Assembly (NCBI GenBank): GCA_025055265.1 | Contig: JANWXL010000026.1 | Location: 1 to 33,745, forward strand | DNA: 33,745 bases | Direction of reading: 5' to 3' | DNA from: Roseiflexus sp. | GTDB taxonomy: Bacteria > Chloroflexota > Chloroflexia > Chloroflexales > Roseiflexaceae | Shown here: positions 7,914 to 15,832 of the stretch, piece by piece | How the letters are laid out: the number at the start of each line of letters is the position of its first letter | Numbering within the stretch: the stretch's first letter is position 1 | Made by a program: the position numbers and the translations under genes | The notes under the pieces: generated by a model | Told to the model about the DNA's origin: nothing | Databases searched by the model: none | The model's input: only the letters and a program-made list of their open reading frames with translations

Positions 7914-7975
7914 TTGGCTTCGACAGGCTCAGCCAGCGTCCGTCGCGCTCCGACAGTGTTCCGTGGAGGGACGCT
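7914..7975. repeat. REP-like sequence and imperfect hairpin at the sbcC 3' end
   Basis: TTGGCTTCGACAGGCTCAGC (7914-7933) resembles the short palindromic REP-type sequence seen between genes in many bacteria. Next to it AGCGTCC (7935-7941) pairs with GGACGCT (7969-7975), and internal CTCC/GGAG can extend the stem; the right arm includes the sbcC stop. It is probably a 3'-end structure that protects or ends the sbcC message. Copy number in the genome is unknown. Confidence 0.4.
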
Positions 7976-10900
7976 ACACAATATTCCAGACACTGCCGTT
8001 TGGTGTTTTGACAATTTCGATCTGCACCGGAAACATATCTTTCAATTCCTGAATGTGCGTAATGACCAGCACGCGGCGGAAGTCGTGCTGCACCGAGATG
8101 ATCGCCTCGACCAGGCGCTCGCGTCCACGCGCGTCCTGCGAACCGAACCCTTCGTCGATGATCAGGGTCTCGAGGCGGGCGCCAGCGCGGCGCGCCAGCA
8201 GCTTCGAGAGGGCGACCCGAATAGCGAAATCGAGGCGGAACGCTTCGCCGCCGCTGTAGGCGTCGTAGACGCGCGTACCGAGAGCATCGGCAATTTTGAT
8301 CTCCAGCGTTTCGGCAACATCGCCCTTCTTGGTGTCGCGCTGCGTCTCAAACGTCAGATGCATCTGATTATCGGTCATCCGGCTGAGCAGGCGGTTGGCT
8401 TCGCGCTCCAGCTCAGGGAGCGCGGTTTCGATCAGCATCGCCTGAACGCCCTTTTTGCCGAATGCCAGGGTCAGTTCGTCAAACAGACTCTTTCGCTCAA
8501 GGAGCGCCAGACGTTGCGTTTCCAGATCGGCGAGGCTGCGCGCAGCTTCCTGGGCGCGGCGCAGGTCCGCCTGGCGTTCGCCGAGATCGCGCTGGCGCGC
8601 CAGCAGCTCACGGTTGAAGTCATCGAGCCTGGCTCTGGCTTCATCGCGCGCGCGCGCGGCGGACGCCAGGGCGCGCAGGCGTTCGTTGAGGCGTTGCACC
8701 TCTTCTTCATCAGCGGCGATCTGGGCGTCCAGTTGCTGCAGGCGATCCGCCGCGCGCGCGATTTCATTTTCGTGCTCGGCGAGCCAGTCTTCGGCGCGCC
8801 GCAGGCGCGTCAGGTCGTCTTCCCAGTGAGCCAGCGCCTGCACCTCAGCCTGCGCCTGATCGTACCGTTCGCGGCTGTACCCCAGCGCTGCGATCTGATC
8901 GTCGAGCGCCGCCAGCGCCGCGCGCTCGTTGTGGGCAAAGTCGTTGTGTGCAAGACGCCGGGTCAATTCAGCAACGATCTGTTCCTGCTCGTGCAATGCC
9001 GGGTCTTCGTCATCAATCTGCCGGATCTCACGGCGCAGCGCATCGATCTGCGCCTGGAGCGCCGCCTGTTCGCGGCTGCGGTCTTCAAGACCGGCAATCT
9101 GCCGTTCGACAGCGGCAATCTCGCGTTCGAGCGTCTCGACTGCGCCGAGCGCCGTGATCTCGGCGTCAATGCGCTTTATTTCTTCCCGCGACGCCATCTC
9201 ATAGTCGTTCTTCATCAGGCGCATCGCCACATCGTCGTGCAGGCGCTGCGCCTCGATCTGTTGCTGGCGAAGCGTCTCGCACCTTTCGAGGTCGTTTTCC
9301 AGTCGCGCAATGCGTCCCTGGAGATCGGGAAGCGCAGCGACACGTTGCTCTGCCGCGCGAATGTCGCCACGCAGACGCTTGAGCTGCGCTTCAAGGTGAT
9401 CGGCTTCGCGTTTGGCGGCGGCGTACCGCTGGCGCAGCGCCTGACGTTCGCGCTCGTATTCTGCCTGAATATGCGCGATGCCCTCGCGCCCCAGTTCACT
9501 CTTGCAGAGCGGGCACACCTGAAGGTCAGGACCGAGCATGCGCAGTTTTTCATTGATCTGTTCACCCTGCCGCTGGACCGTCTCGCATTCGGCGCGCATG
9601 GCGCCGATCCGCTCGGCAAGGGCGCGTTCTTCGTCACGCAGCGTGTCGAGGCGAGCGGCTGCCGTTTCAAGCTGGTCGCGTTCTGCGAGCGCCGCAGTCA
9701 GTTCAGTGCGCCAGCGCGCTTCGTGCTTCAACTGATCTGCCAGGGTGCGCAGAATACGCTTCTGCTCCTCGCGGGTGGCGACCAGCGAGTCGTGCTTCAG
9801 CTTGATGTCGCTCTCCAGAACCGTGCGGCGGCGCAACAGATCGTTGACCCGGCGAAGGCGGTCGGTCAGTTCGATGCGGCGAGCGCGTGCAGCCGATAGC
9901 ATGTCCGCAACCGGGTGTTGCTCCGATAGCCGGGCGGACAGGCGTTCGAGGTCGGCAACCAGTCTGGGACGACGAGCGGCATGTTCACGCAGGGCCTGCG
10001 CCTGCGTTTCAGCAACGCGCAGGTCGGCGCGGAGGGCATGTTCGGCGTTGGAGAGCGCCTGCACCAGCGCGGTGCGTTGCGCCTGGAGCCGGTCGTACTC
10101 GTCGCGCAGCGCGGCAAGGCGATCGCGTTCGGACTCAGCGGCGCGCAGGGCGCGGATGCCTTCATCGATCTCGGCGCGGCGCGCAATCCAGGCTTCGGCG
10201 CGTTTCCGGGTCTCCATCTGCCGTTCCAGCCACTGCGCCTGCCCATCACGTTCGGTGCGGCGTTGCTGAATCTGCGCCTGGCGGTCGTCACGGATGGCGC
10301 GCAACGTTTCGAGTTCCTGGACACTGGCAGTTGCCGTTTCGAGCGCCTGACGCGCCGCTTCGACACGTTCCATCGCATCTGCAACATGCCGCTCGGCGGC
10401 GTGCACTTCTTCCACGAGCAGGTCGCACCGTTCCGCCTGACGGCGCAGTTCGCCGATCCGCCCTTCGAGACTGCGGATCTGCCCGTCGATGGCGCGCGCG
10501 CGCTCCTTCGCCCGGCTCTCAAGGTCCTCATACACGCTCAGCCCGAGAATATCCGCCAGCACCTGTTTGCGTTTCGCCGGTTCTTTGCGGGTGAACTCAT
10601 CGGCGCGTCCCTGGCGGAGATACGCCGAGTTGGCGAAGATCTCATAATCCATGCGCAGCGTCTGGATGATCAACTGCTGCGTTTCACGAACGCCGCCGGG
10701 GGTGAGTGAGCGCCAGCCGTTCTCGTCGCGCACCTGAAAATCGAGCTGGCTCTGACCGCCGCGCTTGCCGCGGATGCGGCGACGGATCACGCGGTAGTCC
10801 TGCCCATCGAGGGTGAACTCCAGGTCGACCATCATTTCAGTGGCGCCGAGCGCCACCAGGTCATCATCGCTCTTCAGACGCGCCACGCCCCACAATGCCC

Positions 10901-11054
10901 AGGTGATCGCGTCGAGCAGCGCCGACTTGCCAGCGCCGTTGTCGCCTGCCAGACACGCGATCGAGATGCCGTCGAGCACGAGCGGCGGCAACCCTTCGCG
11001 GTAGCACATAAAGTTTTGCAGAGTCAGCGTTCGGGGGATCATAGGCAGCACCAT
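7974..11054 (-). CDS. SbcC/Rad50-type DNA repair ATPase
   Basis: A 1026-residue SMC-like protein that should work with an SbcD/Mre11 nuclease on DNA ends and hairpins. Order: N-terminal Walker A GDNGAGKSALLD (37-48) and Q-loop SAYLRQGRADEF; a long coiled coil rich in E, R, A and Q; the zinc-hook motif CPLC near residue 510, at mid-length, for dimerisation; a second coil; then the ABC signature SGGEAFRLDFA and Walker B LETLIIDEGFGSQD. All ATPase motifs appear intact. No SbcD/Mre11 gene is adjacent in this window, which is unusual since sbcD normally precedes sbcC. The start may be the ATG at 11054 or the one 12 nt later (MIPRTLTLQNF); neither has a clear ribosome-binding site. Confidence 0.93.
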   Translation of the reverse strand: MVLPMIPRTLTLQNFMCYREGLPPLVLDGISIACLAGDNGAGKSALLDAITWALWGVARLKSDDDLVALGATEMMVDLEFTLDGQDYRVIRRRIRGKRGGQSQLDFQVRDENGWRSLTPGGVRETQQLIIQTLRMDYEIFANSAYLRQGRADEFTRKEPAKRKQVLADILGLSVYEDLESRAKERARAIDGQIRSLEGRIGELRRQAERCDLLVEEVHAAERHVADAMERVEAARQALETATASVQELETLRAIRDDRQAQIQQRRTERDGQAQWLERQMETRKRAEAWIARRAEIDEGIRALRAAESERDRLAALRDEYDRLQAQRTALVQALSNAEHALRADLRVAETQAQALREHAARRPRLVADLERLSARLSEQHPVADMLSAARARRIELTDRLRRVNDLLRRRTVLESDIKLKHDSLVATREEQKRILRTLADQLKHEARWRTELTAALAERDQLETAAARLDTLRDEERALAERIGAMRAECETVQRQGEQINEKLRMLGPDLQVCPLCKSELGREGIAHIQAEYERERQALRQRYAAAKREADHLEAQLKRLRGDIRAAEQRVAALPDLQGRIARLENDLERCETLRQQQIEAQRLHDDVAMRLMKNDYEMASREEIKRIDAEITALGAVETLEREIAAVERQIAGLEDRSREQAALQAQIDALRREIRQIDDEDPALHEQEQIVAELTRRLAHNDFAHNERAALAALDDQIAALGYSRERYDQAQAEVQALAHWEDDLTRLRRAEDWLAEHENEIARAADRLQQLDAQIAADEEEVQRLNERLRALASAARARDEARARLDDFNRELLARQRDLGERQADLRRAQEAARSLADLETQRLALLERKSLFDELTLAFGKKGVQAMLIETALPELEREANRLLSRMTDNQMHLTFETQRDTKKGDVAETLEIKIADALGTRVYDAYSGGEAFRLDFAIRVALSKLLARRAGARLETLIIDEGFGSQDARGRERLVEAIISVQHDFRRVLVITHIQELKDMFPVQIEIVKTPNGSVWNIV

Positions 11055-11077
11055 TCAGTCGAACAGATGCGCGTGTT

Positions 11078-11106
11078 AGTGTAGCCGAGGACGGCGGTTT
11101 GTGCAA
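11078..11106 (-). promoter_or_regulatory. sbcC promoter
   Basis: On the minus strand TTGCAC (11106-11101), a 17-nt spacer and TACACT (11083-11078) form a good sigma70-type promoter in the 100-bp gap between the ATP-grasp gene and sbcC. The predicted start near 11071 leaves only 17-29 nt of leader, in line with either proposed sbcC start. Confidence 0.65.
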
Positions 11107-11154
11107 GGGCGCTGCGTTATGCGAATATTGATGTTGCACTGATGAGCCCAGCAA

Positions 11155-12321
11155 TCACTCTCGTAACCGCTGAATCTCCTGCGCAATCTCGATCACTTCC
11201 TCACGATCAGGCGAACGGATCAAATACGCATACGCGCCCATCGCCCGGTGGAACAGCGGATGCATCGGCTGGTGATGGATGATGCAGTCGCCGAAGCGCA
11301 TAAGCACTTCCTCGTGGGTCAGAGCGTAGGGACGAAACGGTTTGCGTCCAGCGTAGCAGACGTGGTACGGTCGCGTCAGCGGGGCGCTGAAGCGGTCATT
11401 GATCATCACATTCGCCCACTCGTAGTACAGGTCAATATTGCTGGCGTAGTTGAACATATCGATGCTTATTCCGCCTGGCGGGCGCATGTTGACTTCGAGC
11501 GCCACCAATCGCCCCTCGGGGGTGCGGAAGAACTCGAAGTGAAAGAAGCGTTCGCGCACGTCGAATATTTTGAGAATGCGTCGTCCTGCCTGCTCGAGAT
11601 CGGGCGGAATGTCGCGCTCAGTCAGGTAGTAAATGTCATCATCGTTGTTGACGATCTCCATGATGCCATCGCTGTACTGCATCGACGTGAAAAAGACTGG
11701 CTCACCATTCCGATCCGTCAGTCCGTCGAAGGTTTGAATCACGCCGTGGACATACTCCTCAATCAGGTACCCGTCTGGTCGGCGCGCCAGGAATGCGTCC
11801 AGATCCGCTTCATTCGTGATTTTGAATGTTTGATTGGCGCCAACGCCGATATCAGGCTTGGCGACGACCGGGTAGCCGACCTCGGCGGCGAAGGCGCGAA
11901 CCTGCGCGGGGGAACTGACCAGAACCCCGCGCGCCACGTCCACCTGCGCGCGGGTGAAGAGGCGCTTCATCTCCGATTTGCGCTTGATGCCGGGCAGATC
12001 GGCGATTTTGGGTCCTTCGATGTTGAAATCAGTGCGCAACCGCGCTTCGGTCTCCAGCCAGTACTCGTTCAGGGAGTCGACCCGCTGGATTTTGCCGTAG
12101 CGATGCGTGAAATAGCCCAGGGCGCGCAGCACCTCGTCATAGTTGTGCAAATCTGACACGCGGTAATATTCGGTCAACGCCGCGCGCAGATCGGGGTGCA
12201 ATAAATCGTATGGTTCATCAGCGACGCCGAGGACGTTCGCTCCCAGACGCCGCAGGTGCACGCAGAACAGACGCCAGTTTGGCGGGAAGTGCGGCGAGAG
12301 AAAGACAATGTTCATGGTCAT
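11155..12321 (-). CDS. ATP-grasp ligase, substrate unknown
   Basis: A 388-residue protein with an ATP-grasp fold. The N-terminal pre-ATP domain (MNIVFLSPHFPPNW, residues 3-16) resembles a Rossmann-like start. The central part shows GYPVVAKPDIGVGANQTFKI (phosphate-binding loop and Lys), YLIEEYV (adenine-binding hinge) and FFHFEFFRTPEGRLVALEVNMRPPGG, with the Glu/Asn pair that binds Mg2+. Such enzymes join a carboxylate to an amine, thiol or similar group through an acyl phosphate. The closest style is carbamoyl-phosphate-synthase-like or D-Ala-D-Ala-like peptide ligases, but the substrate cannot be named. The start may be Met1 or Met3. It is the first minus-strand gene downstream of the repeat-bearing gap, so the array lies in its upstream region. 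Confidence 0.8.
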   Translation of the reverse strand: MTMNIVFLSPHFPPNWRLFCVHLRRLGANVLGVADEPYDLLHPDLRAALTEYYRVSDLHNYDEVLRALGYFTHRYGKIQRVDSLNEYWLETEARLRTDFNIEGPKIADLPGIKRKSEMKRLFTRAQVDVARGVLVSSPAQVRAFAAEVGYPVVAKPDIGVGANQTFKITNEADLDAFLARRPDGYLIEEYVHGVIQTFDGLTDRNGEPVFFTSMQYSDGIMEIVNNDDDIYYLTERDIPPDLEQAGRRILKIFDVRERFFHFEFFRTPEGRLVALEVNMRPPGGISIDMFNYASNIDLYYEWANVMINDRFSAPLTRPYHVCYAGRKPFRPYALTHEEVLMRFGDCIIHHQPMHPLFHRAMGAYAYLIRSPDREEVIEIAQEIQRLRE

Positions 12322-12520
12322 AGAACGAGAATACCGGTGCAGCGAAAGAGATCTCGGAACGTAGACATGATACCAGAGTATTAACGGGTGAAACGCAACG
12401 CGCCTGCTATTCTTTTTCCGGGAGTTAGTTTTGATCGGGCGGGAACGGCGGCGCCGTACCTGACTGGCGCGCGGCTGGCGAGTGTGGAGTGATTGACTTC
12501 AGCGCCACAGGCCATTCCGC
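12322..12520. other. Upstream part of the long gap, no gene seen
   Basis: About 200 bp between the ATP-grasp start and the repeat array. It holds no convincing reading frame, hairpin or promoter. TATCAT, read on the minus strand around 12371, could be a -10 for the ATP-grasp gene but lacks a -35. Confidence 0.6.
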
Positions 12521-12784
12521 CTCTCAGCGAATAAGCGAATGCGTCAACGAATAAACGAATGCGTCAACGAATAAACGAATGCGTCAACGAATACGCGAAT
12601 AGGGTCAGCGAATAAGCGAATGCGTCAACGAATAAGCGAATGCGTCAACGAATAAGCGAATGCGTCAACGAATAAACGAATAGGGTCAACGAATAAGCGA
12701 ATAGGGTCAACGAATAAGCGAATAGGGTCAACGAATAAACGAATGCGTCAACGAATAAACGAATGCGTCAACGAATACGCGAAT
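12521..12784. repeat. Tandem array of 13 units of 20 or 21 bp
   Basis: Thirteen contiguous units with consensus GCGTCAACGAATAAACGAAT (20 bp) or AGGGTCAACGAATAAGCGAAT (21 bp). Boundaries: 12521, 12541, 12561, 12581, 12601, 12622, 12642, 12662, 12682, 12703, 12724, 12745, 12765, ending at 12784. The first unit is degenerate. Each unit contains CGAAT twice. Variants follow a pattern: units 2-4 end AAACGAAT, AAACGAAT, ACGCGAAT, and units 11-13 repeat that order, suggesting duplication of a block of about 60 bp. There are no spacers, so it is not CRISPR. The in-frame TAA codons and the 20/21-nt length argue against coding. The array lies about 200-460 bp upstream of the ATP-grasp gene. A protein-binding iteron or minisatellite are possible. 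Confidence 0.95.
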
Positions 12785-12795
12785 GGACGCTGATT

Positions 12796-12839
12796 ATTCG
12801 TTTATTCGCTTCCCCATTCGTTGACCCTATTCGTTGACC
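12796..12839. repeat. Inverted copies of the array unit
   Basis: Right after the array, ATTCGTTTATTCG (12796-12808) is the reverse complement of CGAATAAACGAAT, and ATTCGTTGACCCT (12816-12828) plus ATTCGTTGACC (12829-12839) are reverse complements of AGGGTCAACGAAT. Together they can pair with the final direct units to form a large hairpin or cruciform. Confidence 0.9.
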
Positions 12840-12979
12840 GCGAGACCTGCGGGTTCCTTCCTCACCCCCGCGCAGTCGGGCGCGGCGTCGAGAAAGGAGT
12901 ATTACGTGCGTCGTCACTGCGTGAGCGTCAATGAATCAGCGAACAGGAATGAATGCTGCTACACGCCGCGCGTTGCTCA

Positions 12980-13048
12980 CCTCACGCCTCGCGCCTCTCG
13001 TCTCTCGCCTCTTGCCTCTCGCCTCTCGCCTCTTGCCTCTGCCTCTCG
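12980..13048. repeat. Heptamer tandem repeat, consensus CCTCTYG
   Basis: Ten consecutive units from 12980 to 13048 (mostly CCTCTCG and CCTCTTG; one unit is 6 bp) give a nearly all-pyrimidine plus strand. It ends 5 bp past the stop codon of the glycosyltransferase gene (minus strand), so on that strand it is a purine-rich 3' tail. It resembles in form the heptameric short tandem repeats known from cyanobacteria. The 140 bp between this and the inverted copies (12840-12979) hold no clear feature. Confidence 0.9.
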
Positions 13049-13053
13049 CTTTC

Positions 13054-14313
13054 TCATTCCACCACACGCGCAATGGCTTTCACTGCACGTGCAACGCCGT
13101 CCTCAGCCTGGATCAGACGCCCAATCGCAGCAGCGCGCGCCCTGATATGCTCATCTGTCGCTGCGGCAATGGCATGCGCCAGGCGGTCCGGCGTTGCGCG
13201 GCGACGCAGCAATGGCGGCGGTCCTGCGCCGAGCGCGGCGACGCGCGCGCCCCAGAAGGGTTGATCGATGCCGACCGGAACCGTAATCGTCGGAACGCCA
13301 GCACGCAGGCTGGCGGCGGTTGTCCCGGCGCCGCCGTGATGAACAGCGGCGCTAACGCGCGGAAAGAGGAGGCGGTGCGGCGCATGCGGCACAACAAGAA
13401 CGTCGCGTCGACCGGCTGCCAGGCGTGCGACATCCGCCAGACCGAACAGAATGCCGCGTCGCTGCGCCAGGCGAAGCGTTTCCAGCGCCAGAACCATGTC
13501 ATCATGCGGTCGTCTCCCGCCCATACTGCCAAAACCAATGGCGACCGGCGGATCTCCGGCTGCCAGGAACGCCTCAATCTCCGGCGCCAGACGTTCAGCC
13601 AGGTCATCGAGGAACCAGTAGCCGGTCACGATATGGTTGGGGGACCAGTCGTCGGGTGGCGGCACGACGTGCGGGCTGAAGCCATAGACGAAGGGGGCGC
13701 CCGACATTCGCGCCAGCGCGAAGGGGTTCAGCGGCGCCTGGCGCGGACTGGGCGCGCGCGCCCGCCAGTGTTGCAACACGGTTCGCCATGGCAGCCACGT
13801 GGCCAGTTCGACTGCCATGTAACTCAGACGGCGGGCGCGCGCGCCCAGGCGCAACGTCACCGGCAGCAACGGCGACGGAAAACGGGTCGTCGGCGTGATC
13901 GGCTGTAGCGGCGCCCAGATGCATGGGATGCCAAGCGCAGTTGCAATGAGTTGCCCCCAGCATCCTGCCAGTGACACGATCAGTGCGGCGCTGTCGTGGC
14001 ACACCTCAGTCGCCGAGTCCAGCAGGCGGGCATAGACTGCCTGCGCCTGGCGGATGTAGCGGATCGTGGCGACGGCGCCGCGCACCACGCCGCGATCGAG
14101 GGTCAGCGCGGCGTCATCGTGAAGAAGCAGATCGCTGGGATTGCCTTCGATACGGCGAAACGCCAGACCTTGCGAATAGACCAGAGGCGCAAACTGTTCG
14201 TGGGTCGCAACCGCAACCGCGTAGCCAGCGTCGTGCAATCCTCTGCCGAGCGCCGCCAGCGGCCGAACGTCGCCCAGCGTTCCGCTCGCCAGGATCGTGA
14301 CGGTCCGGCGCAT
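13054..14313 (-). CDS. UGT/MGT-type glycosyltransferase
   Basis: A 419-residue GT1-family (GT-B fold) enzyme. The N-terminus ILASGTLGDVRPLAALGRGL is the family opening seen in sterol-glucosyltransferase-like and antibiotic-glycosyltransferase enzymes. The C-terminal domain has the nucleotide-sugar motif HHGGAGTTAASLRAGVPTITVP followed by DQPFWGARVAALGAGP. It would transfer a sugar from an NDP-sugar to a lipid, sterol-like, carotenoid or secondary-metabolite acceptor. In phototrophic Chloroflexota, carotenoid glucosides are one candidate, but this is inference. It begins 9 bp after the yggX stop and is probably co-transcribed with it. Confidence 0.85.
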   Translation of the reverse strand: MRRTVTILASGTLGDVRPLAALGRGLHDAGYAVAVATHEQFAPLVYSQGLAFRRIEGNPSDLLLHDDAALTLDRGVVRGAVATIRYIRQAQAVYARLLDSATEVCHDSAALIVSLAGCWGQLIATALGIPCIWAPLQPITPTTRFPSPLLPVTLRLGARARRLSYMAVELATWLPWRTVLQHWRARAPSPRQAPLNPFALARMSGAPFVYGFSPHVVPPPDDWSPNHIVTGYWFLDDLAERLAPEIEAFLAAGDPPVAIGFGSMGGRRPHDDMVLALETLRLAQRRGILFGLADVARLAAGRRDVLVVPHAPHRLLFPRVSAAVHHGGAGTTAASLRAGVPTITVPVGIDQPFWGARVAALGAGPPPLLRRRATPDRLAHAIAAATDEHIRARAAAIGRLIQAEDGVARAVKAIARVVE

Positions 14314-14322
14314 CCCGTGCGC

Positions 14323-14610
14323 TTATCCCTCAGACGACCCTTCCGGCGTCCAGCCTTCTGGCTTGACGTCGCCCTCGCCGAAGAAGAAGAGTTCCGCCTG
14401 CTGCATCATTAACTCGGTTGCGCGGGGGTCAATCATGCTCAGTCCATAGTGGTTAATGATCAGCAACGCCTGATCCATCCACATATTCCATGCCTGTTGC
14501 GACACATTTTCGTAAATGCGCTTCCCCAGCTCGCCAGGATAGGGAGGACGGGGCAGACCGGGCAATTCACGACCAAGTTTGACGCATTTGACCATTCGCG
14601 GTGCGCTCAT
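14323..14610 (-). CDS. yggX: YggX-type Fe(II)-trafficking / oxidative-damage protection protein
   Basis: A 95-residue protein matching YggX: VKCVKLGRELPGLPRPPYPG (cysteine at residue 9, near the family position), ELGKRIYENVSQQAWNMW and ELFFFGEG...PEGWTPE. Known members protect iron-sulfur enzymes from oxidative damage and bind Fe(II). The start was set at 14610 because GGAG lies 6 nt upstream; two other ATGs (14616, 14595) are close. YggX is best known from Gammaproteobacteria, so its presence in a Chloroflexota-like chromosome is worth noting. It is divergently transcribed from the alanine-dehydrogenase-like gene. Confidence 0.88.
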   Translation of the reverse strand: MSAPRMVKCVKLGRELPGLPRPPYPGELGKRIYENVSQQAWNMWMDQALLIINHYGLSMIDPRATELMMQQAELFFFGEGDVKPEGWTPEGSSEG

Positions 14611-14664
14611 AACCATCTCCAGTTGGCAAATTGTTACACTGCGTAACTCACCTTTCCCTGCGAT

Positions 14665-14673
14665 AGTATACCA
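14665..14673 (-). promoter_or_regulatory. Extended -10 promoter for yggX
   Basis: On the minus strand TGGTATACT places TATACT (14670-14665) behind a TGN motif. No good -35 is seen. Transcription would start near 14658, 48 nt upstream of the yggX ATG. It overlaps an imperfect inverted repeat (AGTATACC...GGTATGCT). Confidence 0.5.
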
Positions 14674-14685
14674 CCACATGGTATG

Positions 14686-14704
14686 CTCACCGCATGGCGG
14701 TGAG
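14686..14704. promoter_or_regulatory. Perfect palindrome between divergent yggX and ald-like genes
   Basis: CTCACCGC (14686-14693), centre ATG, GCGGTGAG (14697-14704): a 19-bp palindrome midway between two divergent starts. It could be an operator or a small hairpin. It ends 36 bp before the ald-like ATG. Confidence 0.4.
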
Positions 14705-14740
14705 GTTCGGGCGAAGGAACGCTGGCAGAGGAAGGCGCAT

Positions 14741-15832
14741 ATGGATATTGCTATTCCACGAGCCCACGCCCCCGACGAGCACCGGGTCGCGCTGACGCCA
14801 GCCGGAGTACACTCCCTGGTCGTCGCCGGGCACACAGTGTTCGTCGAAAGCGGCGCAGGGGCGGGCGCAGGATTTACCGACGCGTCCTACAGCGCCGTAG
14901 GAGCGCATATTGCTTATGGTCCCGAGGAGATCTATGCGCGCGGCGATCTGTTACTGACCGTCGATGGCGTGCCGGAACATGCATTGCCGATGGTGCGTCG
15001 TGGTCAGGTTGTGGCGGGCTTTTTGCACCTGTCGGTCACGCCGCGCCGCGTGATCGATGCGCTGGCGGCGGCAGGCGCATCAACGCTCAGTTACGAGGCG
15101 ATCCGGCGCGATGACGGGATTGCGCCGGTGCTGTTGCCGATGAGCGAGATTGGCGGTCGCTTGATGCCACAACTGGCAGCGCATCTGCTGGAAACGCCGA
15201 GTGGCGGGCGTGGCACCCTGCTGGCGCCGATTCCTGGCGTTCCATCGGCGGAAGTCGTGATTCTGGGGGCTGGTCGGGTCGGCGGCAATGCAGCGTATGG
15301 GTTCAGCTCCTGGGGGGTGCAGACGACGGTGCTCGACCAGGATATGGATCGGTTGCGCGCCGTTGAGCAGATCTGCCGCGGGCATGTGACTACCCGGCTT
15401 GCGACCGAGAGCGCGCTGGCGCACGTGCTGCCCTTTGCCGACGTGGTGATTGGCGCTGTGAAGGTTCCGCATGGTCGAGCGCCCAAGCTGGTGAGCGCCG
15501 CTATGGTTGCGACGATGAAGCCGCGCAGCGTGATCATCGATGTGGCGATTGATGAAGGCGGATGTATCGAGACGAGCCGACCGACGACGCACAGTAACCC
15601 GACGTACCTGGCATCCGGCGTCCTGCACTATGCGGTGCCAAACATTCCGAGCGCCGTGGCGCGCACCGCCGCGCATGCCTTGAACAACGCACTGTTGCCC
15701 TTCGTACTGCGGATTGCCGCACAGGGTCTCGAACGGGCGGCTGAGCAGGATCGCACGATTGCGCGCGGAATCGGGCTCTACCACGGGCAGCCATACGCAT
15801 CACATATCGAGCAGGCGCTTGAACACCCGTGA
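14741..15832 (+). CDS. ald: Alanine-dehydrogenase-like protein with Lys75 replaced
   Basis: A 363-residue protein of the Ald/PNT family, which oxidises L-alanine to pyruvate and ammonia with NAD+. Family marks: EHRVALTPAGV (Arg15 equivalent), FLHLS (His96), YEAIRRDDG...LLPMSEIGGR, the NAD-binding ILGAGRVGGNA (175-185), IDVAIDEGGC (Asp271) and HYAVPNIPSAVARTAAHALNN near the C-terminus. Numbering fits mycobacterial Ald without gaps up to His96. The substrate-binding lysine region VKVKEP is replaced by LTVDGVP, so Lys75 is Asp75. Activity as a normal alanine dehydrogenase is therefore doubtful. The start was set at ATG 14741 because GAGGAAGG lies just upstream; an upstream extension from 14579 would overlap yggX and has no family similarity. 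Confidence 0.82.
   Translation: MDIAIPRAHAPDEHRVALTPAGVHSLVVAGHTVFVESGAGAGAGFTDASYSAVGAHIAYGPEEIYARGDLLLTVDGVPEHALPMVRRGQVVAGFLHLSVTPRRVIDALAAAGASTLSYEAIRRDDGIAPVLLPMSEIGGRLMPQLAAHLLETPSGGRGTLLAPIPGVPSAEVVILGAGRVGGNAAYGFSSWGVQTTVLDQDMDRLRAVEQICRGHVTTRLATESALAHVLPFADVVIGAVKVPHGRAPKLVSAAMVATMKPRSVIIDVAIDEGGCIETSRPTTHSNPTYLASGVLHYAVPNIPSAVARTAAHALNNALLPFVLRIAAQGLERAAEQDRTIARGIGLYHGQPYASHIEQALEHP

Noticed and set aside
7908-9899. Long plus-strand frame of 663 residues opposite sbcC
   Set aside because: It is a shadow of the strongly biased sbcC codons; it has no family motifs.
12521-12839. CRISPR array
   Set aside because: Units are contiguous with no unique spacers, and no cas genes are present.
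12834-13908. Open frames running through the repeats on the plus strand (for example 12834-13145, 12931-13908)
   Set aside because: They are antisense to the glycosyltransferase, arise from repeat composition, and match no family.
14579-14740. Longer start for the alanine-dehydrogenase-like gene
   Set aside because: It would overlap yggX and its promoter and has no similarity; the ATG at 14741 has a good ribosome-binding site.
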